64,000 nucleotides of DNA from Selaginella tamariscina (taxonomy: Eukaryota; Streptophyta; Lycopodiopsida; Selaginellales; Selaginellaceae): assembly GCA_003024785.1 (NCBI GenBank), contig PUQB01000556.1, positions 62,001-126,000 on the forward strand, in the 5' to 3' direction. Position numbers and translations under genes: made by a program. The notes beneath the pieces are model-generated. The model was given only the letters and a program-made list of their open reading frames with translations. It was not told the DNA's origin and searched no databases. Shown in pieces: positions 23,598 through 35,373 of the stretch. Each line of letters opens with the position of its first letter. The stretch's first letter is position 1.

Positions 23598-24450
23598 TTA
23601 CAGTCGCAGGAGCATATGTAACCCTGTTAACACCTCAACTGTGTTGTATATCTTCCCACTAAGCACCTTTAAAAAATTGAGGTCAAACTCATACCTGTAA
23701 CAAGGCTTTAAACACACGCACGTATTATACTAAGTAATCCATATCACTTAGCTAATACTTATTAATGGCTTTTCCACACACACACACACAAACGCACACA
23801 CGTACGAGTCAGCAGTCATGCTATCTCTCAAGACGATGGCATTAGCATGAGTTCTTTTGGCCCCTTGAGCCAACCGTTTTAAGTTTAATCGGCAAAACAG
23901 CAAAGGCCTGCCATATCTCATCGTATAAACCAGCCTCCTTAATGGAACTCACGAATATCTCATCTGCCTGTTAAATAAAGACTTCCATGTATACATCTCG
24001 TGTGTGTTTGTACATATCCATTACCATCGATGTATACATCTCGTGTGTGTTTGTACATAGTTGTACATACGTATATTTTTACAAATACAAACTTGTTGAA
24101 CTAACCAGTCTCAAGGTGTCCAGTAGTAACGTCGCCTATAATACGTACAGCTAAACCAGGTCCTGAAAATGAATGCCTCTTTAGAGGTACTCCAAAGAAG
24201 TTTCCCAAGCTTCCTCTACGTACGAAGAGAGAGAGAGATTAGGGTCAACGCAAAAACAAAAAACTATTGCTCCTCATTGTCCTCCAACATTATGATGGTG
24301 TGTGAATGACCTTTATGGATAACAGTTTCCAATCAGTAGAGAGAGAGAGCAACTACACAATTCAATAACATCGGGATACATCGTCTCCTGTACAAAAAAC
24401 GCAACCTCTTTCCGGACTCCTGTTCTAAATTCCTTGAGAACTTCCGTATT
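23598..24450 (-). pseudogene. GMP synthase C-terminal fragment, decayed
   Basis: GMP synthase aminates XMP to GMP in purine synthesis. Minus-strand pieces match its ATP-pyrophosphatase and C-terminal dimerisation domains in order: FVQETMYPDVIEL (about 24360-24440), GHSHT/HHNVGG (about 24270-24315), FSGPGLAVRIIGDVT (24106-24215), ADEIFVSSIKEAGLYDEIWQ (23806-23967) and YEFDLNFLKVLSGKIYNTVE (23598-23694). Pieces are separated by intron-like AT and CA-repeat sequence with GT/AG borders, so this is a gene-derived copy rather than a retrocopy. Frame changes inside the last piece and in the HHNVGG piece, and the absence of the glutaminase domain, point to a pseudogene. Confidence 0.75.
23986..24059. 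repeat. Direct duplication of about 30 bp inside a GMP synthase intron
   Basis: The phrase ATCTCGTGTGTGTTTGTACA occurs twice, 45 bp apart. Confidence 0.6.
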
Positions 24451-24929
24451 GTATAATTAGGGGTATCATATAAGAAATTTTATTTACTTATACATATAGT
24501 ATATACACATACATTATATACGCATGTATGTATATCTGTGTGTGCCTGCAGGATTCTAAGACACAACAAGCTCTCTGGAGGGATTTATATTTATTATTTT
24601 ATTTATTTATTTTGAAAATATAGTAGATCAAAAAGTTAAAAACTTTGAACAAGAACTCAAAAGGAATAACTCAAAATCCGTATACTTGGAACTAATCTTC
24701 AACCTTGCAAACACACATGGTTTAAACCATTTACACTAATGATCCCCTAGGGCATCCACAGAGGTATTATTTCACAATGTAAAAGTACTTAAGGGTTAGA
24801 GTAAAACTCAAACATCGTATCACACAAGAAATTTTATTTACCTATACATAGAACTTATATTTATTATTTTAGTTTTTTTTTTTCGAAAATATAATTTGAA
24901 CAAGAAGTTTAGGCGCCTCTGTTTCTATT

Positions 24930-25980
24930 TCTCTGTTTAGGGTTCATGTCAAAATTTATTTAGGATTCTTGTTTCTATGGCGCCTGCGCCTCTCTTATTT
25001 CTGCTCTATTTCACTATGGCACTCTTCTTCCCATAGCTTTAGTCTTCTTTTTTAGGGTTCTAGCTGTTTCTTAGATATGGCCATGGCACTCTTGTTTCCA
25101 TAGCTTGGGTCTTCTTTTTAGGGTTCTATTGTGGTCTAGATATGCGATTGCACCCCTGTCCATTGCATGTCCATGGTTACTTTTTTAGAGTTCTAACTGT
25201 TTCTTGTGGTATAGATATGGTCATTGTGCTCTTCTTTCCATAGCTTTAATCTTCTTTTAGGGTTCTAACTGTTTTTTGTGGTTTAGATATAATCATATTA
25301 TCATATCCATCTACGATTGCATTTATGTTTATGATTAGTGAATGAACATCGACGATGTGAATTAAAATTAACACTTTGGAATTCTTTAGGTATGTGTGTG
25401 ATGTGTGATAATGTCATCTATAAAAAGTATCATTTTGAAAATTATTTCACCATCAGAATGAAAATTTATATTTTATTATTTTGAAACACTGATGAAATCT
25501 TTTATTTTATTGGTTATAAAGTTGTTTCATTCGATTTTATAAATTGGTTTGATAAATTGTATAAAATGTTTTTTTTAAATTGTGATGCACATTTAAAAAA
25601 TGTAATTGACTCTGAATCTTTATAGGAAGATAATTTTTTGGTGTGTGATTGTGTTTTTTTTTAACAAAATTTGTAAAGGCCATACCTTTATTCAGTAGAC
25701 ATAATCGCATTATATAGTTTAGGGTTATGGCACTCTTTTTCACATTTTTTTTAAGGTTCTAGATGTTTCCCACATCATTACGTCCATGCATATTTTGTTA
25801 TGGAATTGAAAAAATTTCCTAATTAAGTTTGGTTTAGGCTACTTTTTCTATTTAGGGTTAGTGACAAAACTTCTTTAGGGTTCTTGTTTTAATGATACAT
25901 TATTCATATTTTATTTCACCATGGTGTGCTCTTCTTTCCATAGCTTTGATCTTCTTTTTTAGGGTTTTAATTATTTTTTG
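24930..25980. repeat. Dispersed repeats with TTTAGGGTTC core
   Basis: At least five copies of a segment reading CTTCTTTCCATAGCTTT, then CTTCTTTTTAGGGTTCTA, then TGTTTCTTGTGGTTTAGATAT, spaced 80-130 bp with one distant copy near 25930. The core contains the plant telomere-like TTTAGGGTT. Confidence 0.65.
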
Positions 25981-26645
25981 TCGTTTATATATAATCATGA
26001 CATTGATCACATCCATGTCCCTAAGTTATAGAATGTGTTTACATTTGTCAAACAAAGGTTTGACCTTTGCAAACTCTAGAGAAAAAAACACATGGTCACA
26101 CAAAAAATTCTTGTTTCTCTATAAGAAAAATTAAATTCAGAATCTATTATGTTTTTTAAGTATGTAGTACAGTTTGAAAAGAACATTTTATGTGATTTAT
26201 TAGACTAGTTTGTGAAATGAAACAGTTTTGTGGATGATTAAAAAGAAGATTTTATAAGTGTTTCAAGACAATAGAATGTGGGTTTTCGTCTCAGTGAGTT
26301 TGGATGGTGTCCAAAATGATATTTTTTATTTGACACTACTTCACTGCACACGTACATGAGGAGTTTTATAGTATTAATTTTGATTCACATTGTTAATGTT
26401 TATTCAGTAACTATGAACATAGGTGCGATTGCAAGTGGGTTGATTAATGCGTCGATCAATGGAATAAGATGTTCTTCACTTATCATCACCATTAAAATAT
26501 GTTAGGTATGTGGAGAAAAACACACATATGTTCACATATATATGTATATATATAAAGATGTATATGTCCACCAATGTAGTATATGACATGTATATCATAG
26601 ACTAAAGAGACAACAAATAATATATATTGATTAATGCATATGACA

Positions 26646-26717
26646 ATATGCTTTGCTACATCATATGCATTAAATATAATATATATCCATTAATGCATAT
26701 GATGTAGCAAAGCATAT
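26646..26717. repeat. Perfect 28-bp inverted repeat, 16-bp spacer
   Basis: The arm ending ACATCATATGCATTAA at 26646-26673 is exactly complementary to 26690-26717. It would fold into a short hairpin of precursor-miRNA size, but the arms are AT-rich. Confidence 0.8.
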
Positions 26718-27074
26718 CGTAGCAGACTGTGTACTGCATAAAATAGAGTTGTATGCATCCAATTTATTTCATTTAAATATACTTTTATGCTATCATAGCA
26801 AGCGTGTTTAAGAGACATAAATTGCATATATACAAATGTTGTATAAAGAGACATATATATATATATATATATATATTATTCATTAATGTAATCATATTAA
26901 TATGTAGCAACTTGTATATATCGACGTCTCTGTAATTGATATATATGTCGACATATACTAAATCTATCTACATGAAATCTACTGCACTAAATATACATTC
27001 ATAAATTATATTATAAATGCATCTATTAGGTGGTTAAGGTAAGGTATTGAGCTCTTGTCATTTGAGGAAGCATT

Positions 27075-28390
27075 CACTAGGGCAGATTATGTGTCCATCC
27101 ATGTATATGACAGCAACATATCATTTAATAACAACACGTTTGAAAGTTGTAAAAGGAGTATAAGTCCTAAATGTCATCAAAATATGTACGTGTATATATA
27201 CTTGTAGATGAGTCTTCTTTGTATACTAAGTGTTACTACATATAGTATATTTATACATATGTTATGTCTTGTTTGTAAAGTTTGCTTTGCTTGTATCAGT
27301 GTTATGTGTGTGTAGAATATTGTAAAGCTTGCTTTGCTTAAATCATTGTGTTACGTGTGTGTGGAGTATTAATGTCTTAATGTGTCTTGTTAAATTAATT
27401 ATTTTTTTTTATTAAATTTTGAGTGATAACCTTAACAACAAAGTTATATTTATTAAAATGGATGGAAAAGATGAGGTGATATCAAATGATTTAATTAGAA
27501 TTATGTTTTTATGTATTTTTTCTATTATAAGAACATATTATATAAGAAATAATTGAGACTTTTTATAACCTTTCTGTTTAGCATATATAGGTATGTATAT
27601 GTGTGTGTGTGAATGCTATGTATATATGTTTTTATGTATATTTATTTGAAGTTCTCGGTTAATAATTATCCACACAACACATGTATACATATATGTAACA
27701 CACAACACGTGTTTATTAAGATTAATTAAATGTTACATACACACCAACATGTGTCATGTGTTTAGTGACAGTTGGAGAAAGGAAAGGACATTTGATTAAT
27801 CTTAATAAGTAAATATGTATTGTGTGTTATATATATATACATGTGTGTTATATAACTAATTATTAATTGAAAACTTCAAATAAATATACAAAGAGACTAT
27901 ATATATATAGCATCCACACACACATTACATACTTATGTATGTTATACAAAAAGGCTATAGAGAGTCTCAATTATCTCACGCTTTAACAATAGAAGAAAAA
28001 TATATCAGAACATAATTTTAATTAAATTATTTAATATCACCTTGTCTTTCCATTTGATATGTAACCTTGTTGTTAATGTTATCACTTAGAACTTAAATAA
28101 AAAATAATAATTAGTTTAATAAGACACCAAGACATCGGTACTTCACGCATGCATAACACAATGATACAAGCAAAACAAGCTTCATAGACAAGACATGACA
28201 TATGATGTATATATATTATACGTAACAACACTCAATATACAAGGGAAACTCATTTACAAGTATATATATACACATATATACTTTGGTGACACTTAGGACT
28301 TGCACTCCTTTTTTGCATATTCTAAACTTGTTGTCATTGAATGACATGTTATATGTCAACATAATGTGTATATATGACATATACTAGGGA
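27075..28390. repeat. Long foldback, about 1.3 kb, arms about 600 bp
   Basis: The left arm (about 27075-27740) and right arm (about 27790-28390) are imperfect reverse complements around a short loop near 27765. Matching landmarks include GGAGTATAAGTCCTAAATGTC near 27155 and its complement near 28300, TATTTATTTGAAGTT near 27640 and its complement near 27880, and AACAACAAAGTTA near 27433 and its complement near 28070. A roughly 60-bp tandem duplication lies in the left arm near 27280-27350. No coding frame was seen. Confidence 0.8.
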
Positions 28391-29071
28391 TAGCATCTAT
28401 AAATTTCATATTATGTATGGGTGCTGACAAAAATCCCAATATACACACTTAATGTGTCGTGCATATACTTAATATGTAATATGAAGGAATATATTTACAA
28501 AACATATTAGGGATATTCATATTAATGGTGAAGCACTTGTTTTTATATATTTTAAATTAAAATTTAAACCCATAAGGTAAAACATATCCTTAAAATATAT
28601 AATAAGCCTCTTAGTAAATTTATTTTATATAACAATAAAATTTATTCTATTAACATATGTTTTAAACATATATTTATATTAGTATTTTCTTTTAAATACA
28701 AGATTAAATCTTTTAGCTTTTTCATCATTAATTTTTTTAATAAAATCTATCAAGTTAAACATAATAAATTAAATTATATACTTCATAAACTATCAAATAT
28801 GATTATTGTATAAATATGTTCTACACCCAAATGATTTATAATAATTTATATAACCGTCGTTAAACACAAACGGTTTAGAACTGGATCGTTAAAGTAATTA
28901 TGTGTATATAAAACTATTACAGTATCGTATATAGAAATATATACGTTATCATATATTAATAAAAAATAAAAAAAAATTTAAATCCAATTTATCTATTAAA
29001 TAATTAATAGTGTAAGGTAACTACGCAGGTTACCCCGTTGTGGTTCATATTAAAACAGTCTTAACAATGTA
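28391..29071. other. AT-rich upstream region of PPR-1
   Basis: No repeat or coding sequence recognised. A CCGTCGTTAAAC-type palindrome-like patch near 28853-28890 is the only GC-balanced piece. Confidence 0.4.
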
Positions 29072-30827
29072 ATGGTTTGTAGAACATACTCGAGCAAAGC
29101 AGTGTATGACTCTGTGACTGAGATTGCTGATCGTTTAAGGCAATGCACAAAATCCAAGTCGCTATTGCAAGGGAAGCAAATTCACGCGAGCATTGTACAG
29201 CACAAACTGATTGACTCCACATATCTAGCAAATCTTCTCATTCAATGTATGGGAATTGCCGGGACCTCGATAATGCCATCTTGGTCTTCACAAACATGAC
29301 AGATAGAAACGTTTTCTCATGGAATATCATGATCACTGCATATGCCCAGAATGGGCATTACATTGTTGCAGAGAAGTACTTCAATGGATGCCTTCGCGCG
29401 ACCCTGTCTCGTGGAACCTCATTATCACGACGTATGCACAGAAGGGAAGAGTGCAAGAAGCAAGAGAAATGTTCGATCGGACACCGGATCATGACACTGT
29501 CACATGGAATGCCATGATTGCTGCATATGCCCAGAATGGGTACGTTTACCAGGCACTCGGACTCTTCCGTTTGATGCAGATAGAAGGCGTTGCAGCCGAT
29601 AGGATCACGTTCACAGCACCATCGATGCATGTTCGGATTTTCCCGAGCAAGGCAGGATACTCCATGCGGAGATTATCACTAGCGGGATCAAGCTAGACAG
29701 GAAAGTACACAACAGCATGATTAATATGTATGGGAAAGCCGGTTTGACAGAAGGCGCAAAGCTTGTGTTCAACTCCATGCAGGATAGACGTAGTAAGCTG
29801 GACTGCGTTAATGATGACATATTCCCAGTTCCGGCATCTTCAGGAAGCGAGGAAAGTGTTCGATATGATGCCGCAGCGCGACACAATGGCTTGGAATGCG
29901 CTTATAATTGACTACGCGCGGTTTGGTAAGCTAGAAAACGCTATGGAGTTGTATGCGTTTCTCCCCGAAGAGAATCCTGTTTCATCAACCACCATGATTA
30001 CTGCAAATGCCCAGAATGGGCTTCTGCTAGAAGCCAGAAGTGTGTTTGATAACTTACTTTATCAAGACGTTGTTACATGGAACGCCATTATCGCAGCTTA
30101 TGTTCAGCAGGGGGAGTTTAAGGAGGCCTTGAGACTGTTCCAGGACATGGTTGTATATGGAGCAGATCCAACCGGATAACTTTCATTAGTAGCCTCCATG
30201 CATGTGCTCGAGTCGCAGTGCTGGACGCAGGAAAAGCTTCACGAGGAGATAGTTATCCGGGAGATGATCTGGGATGTCACACTGATAACAATGCTTATTA
30301 ACATGTATGGAAGATGCGGTCAGTTAGTGAGAGCTAGGAAGTTGTTTGAGGAGCATATCGAGTTAAGTATGCTTCTGTGGAACACCATGCTAGCTGCATA
30401 TGCCCAAAACGGACATCACAAGGAGTCCATGGAGCTCTTCCGTGAGATGAGTCAGGCAGGTGTTGAACCAGACGAAGTTAGCTTCATTATATTACTCTCA
30501 GCATGTAGTCACTCCGGACTTTTACGCGATGCACGGGAGTATTTCCATTGCATGGTTGGGGACCATGGTTTTGCTCCCATTAAGGACCATTACGGTTGCA
30601 TGATCGATCTCATGGGACGGACAGGGCAATTAGAGAAGGCCGAGGACCTGATTATCAACATGCCTTACGAGCCGGATATCGTTACATGGACTAGTTTAGT
30701 TGGAGCCTGCAGAGTTCATAAAGATCCTAAACGAGGCCTTAGAATATCCAAGCTCGCATTAGCTTCCGACCCCAGTAGCTCCTCCCCATACGCATTGCTC
30801 TCCAACATATACGTAAGTAATGATTAA
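29072..30827 (+). pseudogene. PPR-1: pentatricopeptide repeat protein (PLS type), frames interrupted
   Basis: Plant PPR proteins bind organellar RNA and act in editing, splicing or stability. Starting at MVCRTYSSK, the sequence reads GKQIHASIVQ, then successive 31-36 residue repeats with WNIMITAYAQNGH, WNAMIAAYAQNGY, WNALIIDYARFGK, WNAIIAAYVQQGE and WNTMLAAYAQNGHHKES, then a C-terminal E-like part (PDEVSFIILLSACSHSG, DLIINMPYEPDIVTWTSLVGACRVH, ALLSNIY). Continuity needs about five single-base frame changes, near 29245, 29385, 29630, 29780 and 30180. The last coding codons run into GTAAGT, which could be a splice donor. No DYW domain is seen. It is either a decayed gene or a copy with assembly indels. 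Confidence 0.8.
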
Positions 30828-30911
30828 TTAGTAGAGTTAAACACGTATAAGACACAAAACACCGTCCTTTCATTCTATAGTACATATATACACACCTCAG
30901 GACATATGGAC

Positions 30912-32419
30912 TCATTTTTTCTTCATGATGGCGTTCCTAGCAGCAGACTTAAGCATACCAGTGGTAGATGGCTTGGTCTGTTTGGGGTTCATAACATTTC
31001 TAATCTTCGATATCACCCATGCAGTAGACAACACATGACCAACGAAGCTAACCCCTCGTGTGTAAACTCTCCGCTTGCTCCCCAAATCTATTTAAGAGTA
31101 CTAAGTAACACACATACGCACGCACACACACAACTTACTTGTGAGTAACTACTCCGGTTGTTACCATGGTTCCATTTGACAAGATATTCCCTCCAGCCAG
31201 CTCCACTGCATCAAATACTTTACTGAATGCATCTAGAGATGCAAGAGCCACTTCTCCCGGTAACATCTTGAAAACTTCTTCCCACCTTGGAAGTCACTGC
31301 TTTAGTAGTAAAGAATCCTGTAGCCGTGACTATACCCGTCAATATCCCTTTGGCAACCCTCTCTGACATTCTTGTTACTCTCCTCACCCTGTAAACAATA
31401 TATGTATACATGTGTGTGTGTGCGTGTGTGCGTGCATACCTCTTTATGTTTCGCATTGCCATTGGGCTGATCTCAGCTGCTTTAGTGTACTGCTTAGAAT
31501 GGCTCTTAATGAACTGACCTCCCTTCTGAAACTGCTCAACAGTAGTGTTACTACACCAGAATATACCACGAATGATGTGACCGGTTCCCGTTGCAATCCC
31601 CTTTGCTACACTTGTATTATACTCTTCCACATTAGGTGCAACTGTAGTCCAGTACAATCTCGACTTCTCCTCCGAAGGCTTCTTCGCCATATCCTTGACA
31701 ACCTCGGCCGGCACGAGTTTCTCGTCCGGGACTCGTCCGGCAGCTCCTCCTTGTTCCCGTCCGTTTCTTGTACCATCTTCGGTTTGGAGAAGAAACTGTA
31801 CTTGTCGAGGTAACCATCCAGCTTGTGGAGCTTATCCTCGTTCCCCTTCACCTTGAAGGTGACTCCGTAACTGAGAGCGTCTTCACTTGCATCGTCTTGC
31901 ACTTCCTAAGTGAACGTGTGAGATCACAGAGATGTATAAAGCAAGAACATACTTACATCATCACCATCGTATGAATCATCGACCCTCAGAGTGAAGTAAG
32001 TGTGCAGAATCCAGCTTTGTAACAAGTTCGTCCTTGAGAACCGGCCATTGAAGATCCTTGCCGACCCGGGCGAAAACCGCAATCTGGTTACCATTGTGAA
32101 GTAGTGCTACCAGTGAGAAATGGCCGGAAGCAAGGAGCACGCTCTGTTGCTTGTCAATGAGATGAACCATAGCGTCGGGGATCTTCACTAATGTTTCGCT
32201 GGCATTTATCTTGTTCCGATCCTGCTCCTGAGCAGCTTGTTCTAGCTCCTGCTTGATCTCATCGTCTTCTACCTCCTCGAAATTGTGCTCCTCCTTGTGA
32301 ATGGGTCTGTCTGGCGATCGCACCTTGAGTTTGCTCTGTGGATCGAAATGCACCGAACCTGGTATCGGATTGTCGTCATCTGCTGCGAGCTTGCCATCGC
32401 CGGAGTGTTTGTTCCCCAT
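30912..32419 (-). CDS. Senescence/dehydration-associated protein (ERD7-like), four exons
   Basis: Members of the ERD7 (senescence domain) family are induced by drought and cold and associate with membranes and lipid droplets. Exons on the minus strand: 31957-32419, 31440-31905, 31139-31388, 30912-31087. The N-terminal half holds LVKIPDAMVHLIDKQQ and LQWPVLKDELVTKLDS. The C-terminal senescence domain includes SVAKGIATGTGHIIRGIFWC and RMSERVAKGILTG, and the end is MKKK. The start MGNKHS was preferred over an upstream ATG at 32470 because it fits an N-myristoylation signal (Gly2, Ser6). Frame changes are needed near 31995, 31725, 31300 and in the last exon near 31035. It ends tail to tail with PPR-1, 85 bp apart. 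Confidence 0.8.
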
Positions 32420-32931
32420 CCCAGAAGAGCGTTGGAAAAACAGAATAAAGGGATTGGTGTTCATAAACACAATAGCTGTGCCACGTTTGCCCAGACACTT
32501 GTCAACATCTGTGGGGTCGCTTGCTTTCCTATTTCCACGTGTAGGTTTAAGGGTTGACGTGTAGGATCAGAATGTCTGAGCATGATATTGATTTTAACAT
32601 TATACTAAACCAATAGTATTTAATCTAGATCAAAGGTTAAGATTTTATTTTTAATATTAACAAGCATAAAACCTAAGTACTATATGTATTAATTAAAATG
32701 AATGTATTATATATATACAATTGCCATTGTGATTAGTAAATATAAATTAATAAGTTAATTATAAATATTAGGCTTGCACACACACACAAACGATTAATAA
32801 GATAGCATAACAGTTTTATTAGATTAACAACGGATCATTGTCATGCATGACGCTCCCTCCCCCACCCTCACAAACATTCAAAAGGTTTTCATAATAAAAC
32901 AATAAAAACAAAGTGTTCAATCCAGATACAC
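32420..32931. other. Spacer between ERD7-like and mannosidase genes
   Basis: Holds the ERD7-like promoter side and the AT-rich 3' flank of the mannosidase, with a CACACACA run near 32775. No gene seen. Confidence 0.4.
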
Positions 32932-33169
32932 TTACTCAAGTTGGAGTTGGAATGTCCGGATCTCCATTGCACTCAGCTCAAGTTTGAAGCTGCTCGTGTC
33001 CAGAGGTGCTCCTTTTCTGTACTTCCTGCTTATTCCTGCCTTCTCTATGTTCCATTCCAATGGCTTCATCTTTGATTTCTCCTGATTTGCCGAAAGCGAC
33101 AGCTCCGTCGCTGCTTTTACCTGTGCGTGCGTGTGTGTCATATACACATTGTATGCGTGTGTATGTATA

Positions 33170-33210
<41 letters not shown>

Positions 33211-34046
33211 TGTCCTATCTGTACCTTTCGGCCGGGGAAAAGCTTGGTAAGATCCACAGTGGCCGTCTTAGATAACTCCTCGTCTTCATCAGCCTGATTA
33301 AAACATGAGTACAGCGTGCATACATATACGGAGTGTATATATACATTGTTAAATAGGGAGCATGTATATACATACATATAAAGAGTGTATAAACATATAC
33401 GGAGACCTGGTGTGTATATATACAGAGAGGAGTACCTCATAGAGATGAGCCAGACGCAATAGAACATCGCCATTGTCCAGAGCCTGTGAATATAAATACA
33501 TAAAAGTACTAATTACCATTATATAGGTAATATTACCTGCAACGTGATTAGCCCAACGTTTTCTGGTAAAGCGTATCCAGAAGCTAGTGCTGAAAAACCA
33601 TCTGTTGTGCTTTTCTCATCCTCCTTTATGAAGAACATTAAACTCCATATAATTTCGGTGTGTGTGTGTGTGTGAATAAAATTTTCACGTGTTTACCGTA
33701 GAACTAAAGAAGAGCTGCAATGGAAAGAGTGTCTTCTGCCCTTGACTTCGACGCCAGCGTGCAGCTTTTGAGACGGGATTCACATTAAGATATGACGTTC
33801 CTTGGATCTATGTTTAAGAAATATAAACCCAGTAGAATCTTTTGCAAACATTAATTAACTAATTTTTAAATACTTACAGTCAAGCCTTCGCAAGTTTTTG
33901 AGTCAACACAAACTACTTCATTCAGTGCCTCACCCACTCCTCTTCCATCATCAACTAGTAACCGTCTAGACCATTGCAAAATCATAAGTTATATCTAAAT
34001 AGTTAGATATTATATATATACATAGAAACTCTGTGTATGTGCGTGC

Positions 34047-34084
<38 letters not shown>

Positions 34085-35318
34085 AGAGAGAAGAGAGAGG
34101 AGAGAGAGAGAGAGTTATTAACATGCGTATAACGTCACACACATGCACACCTGTGTAGCATTAGTTCAAGCTGACCATCAGCAATACTTCACCACCAACA
34201 GAGCGATCCACCAGGACAGAGAAATCAGTTTGGTTTCTGTCAGGTATATTCCTAGATTTATCTGTATATATTTGATTAAAAGTTACTAACAAAATTCACG
34301 AAAAATATAAGAACTTACAGGGTAGTAATTTCCAGCAACAGGTTGAGTAACATTTAAGTTCCAATCTGCTCTGAAATTCTTTACCTGGATCACAAAACAC
34401 AGGTATACATACAGACACACACGCACACACACATACATACATACATGTGTGTGTGTGTGTGTGTGTTTGTGTTTACCCGTTTGAGGAAATCACGGCCATT
34501 TGAGTCAGTAAAGAAAATGCCATTGCTAGGAATACCCGTTGTGAATCTGGTTATGACTTCTTTACCAACACCATCGTCAATTGGAATGGGACCAACCTGT
34601 AAAAAAAATTAATTATTTATAATTAATATATATAAAAATTTAAGAATTTATAATTCAGCTTATATTACCAAAAATTCTACTTCAGCATGTTCCACGTCCT
34701 TGTAGAGCCTGAAATCTAAAAGAGAAGTAGAAAAGTGTGAGAATGTGTATGTACATTTTACGTATATATGTGTGTGAAAAAATGTACATGTATACCTGGT
34801 TGATCCATGGAGCAAACTCTTGATGCACCTCTTGTACTAAGGAGCCTTGAACAACTTGCAATGACGCCTTGAAGAGAGAAAAGCATACACACTTAATGAT
34901 TAATTAACTTATTAATCTATTTTCTTAACGAAACAGATTGCATACATTTTCCGCTACAGGTGTGGCTCTTGTTCCATCTGGTAGAAAAATGTATGCTCCT
35001 GAATCCTGCATGGAAAATAGTTTGTGCGTGTGTGTGTGTGTTAACATATAGATTATATGATATAGATGAAGAAGATTATCAAACCTGTCCATCCCCAGAG
35101 TAGCCAGCATACCAGTAATATGATTGTTGAACAGGAGTTTCAGCCTGATCCCACGTAATATACGGTTAGTTTACATAGTTAAATCACATATGTATGTATA
35201 ATACACACGCACGTGTGTGTGTCTATATATACATATACATATATTTATAGATAGATATAGATATATACAGAGAGGGGGAGGGCGGGAGGGCGGGAAGAGC
35301 GGAGGGGAGAGAGAGGCG

Positions 35319-35373
<55 letters not shown>

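Larger units (their letters stand above)
24460..27074. other. AT-rich intergenic stretch, no gene seen
   Basis: Contains the TTTAGGGTTC repeats at 24930-25980, a perfect hairpin at 26646-26717, and an AT microsatellite near 26855-26876. Open frames are short and without family resemblance. Confidence 0.55.

Noticed and set aside
31412-32564. Plus-strand frames over the ERD7-like gene
   Set aside because: Antisense shadows; the minus strand has the senescence domain and proper splice sites.
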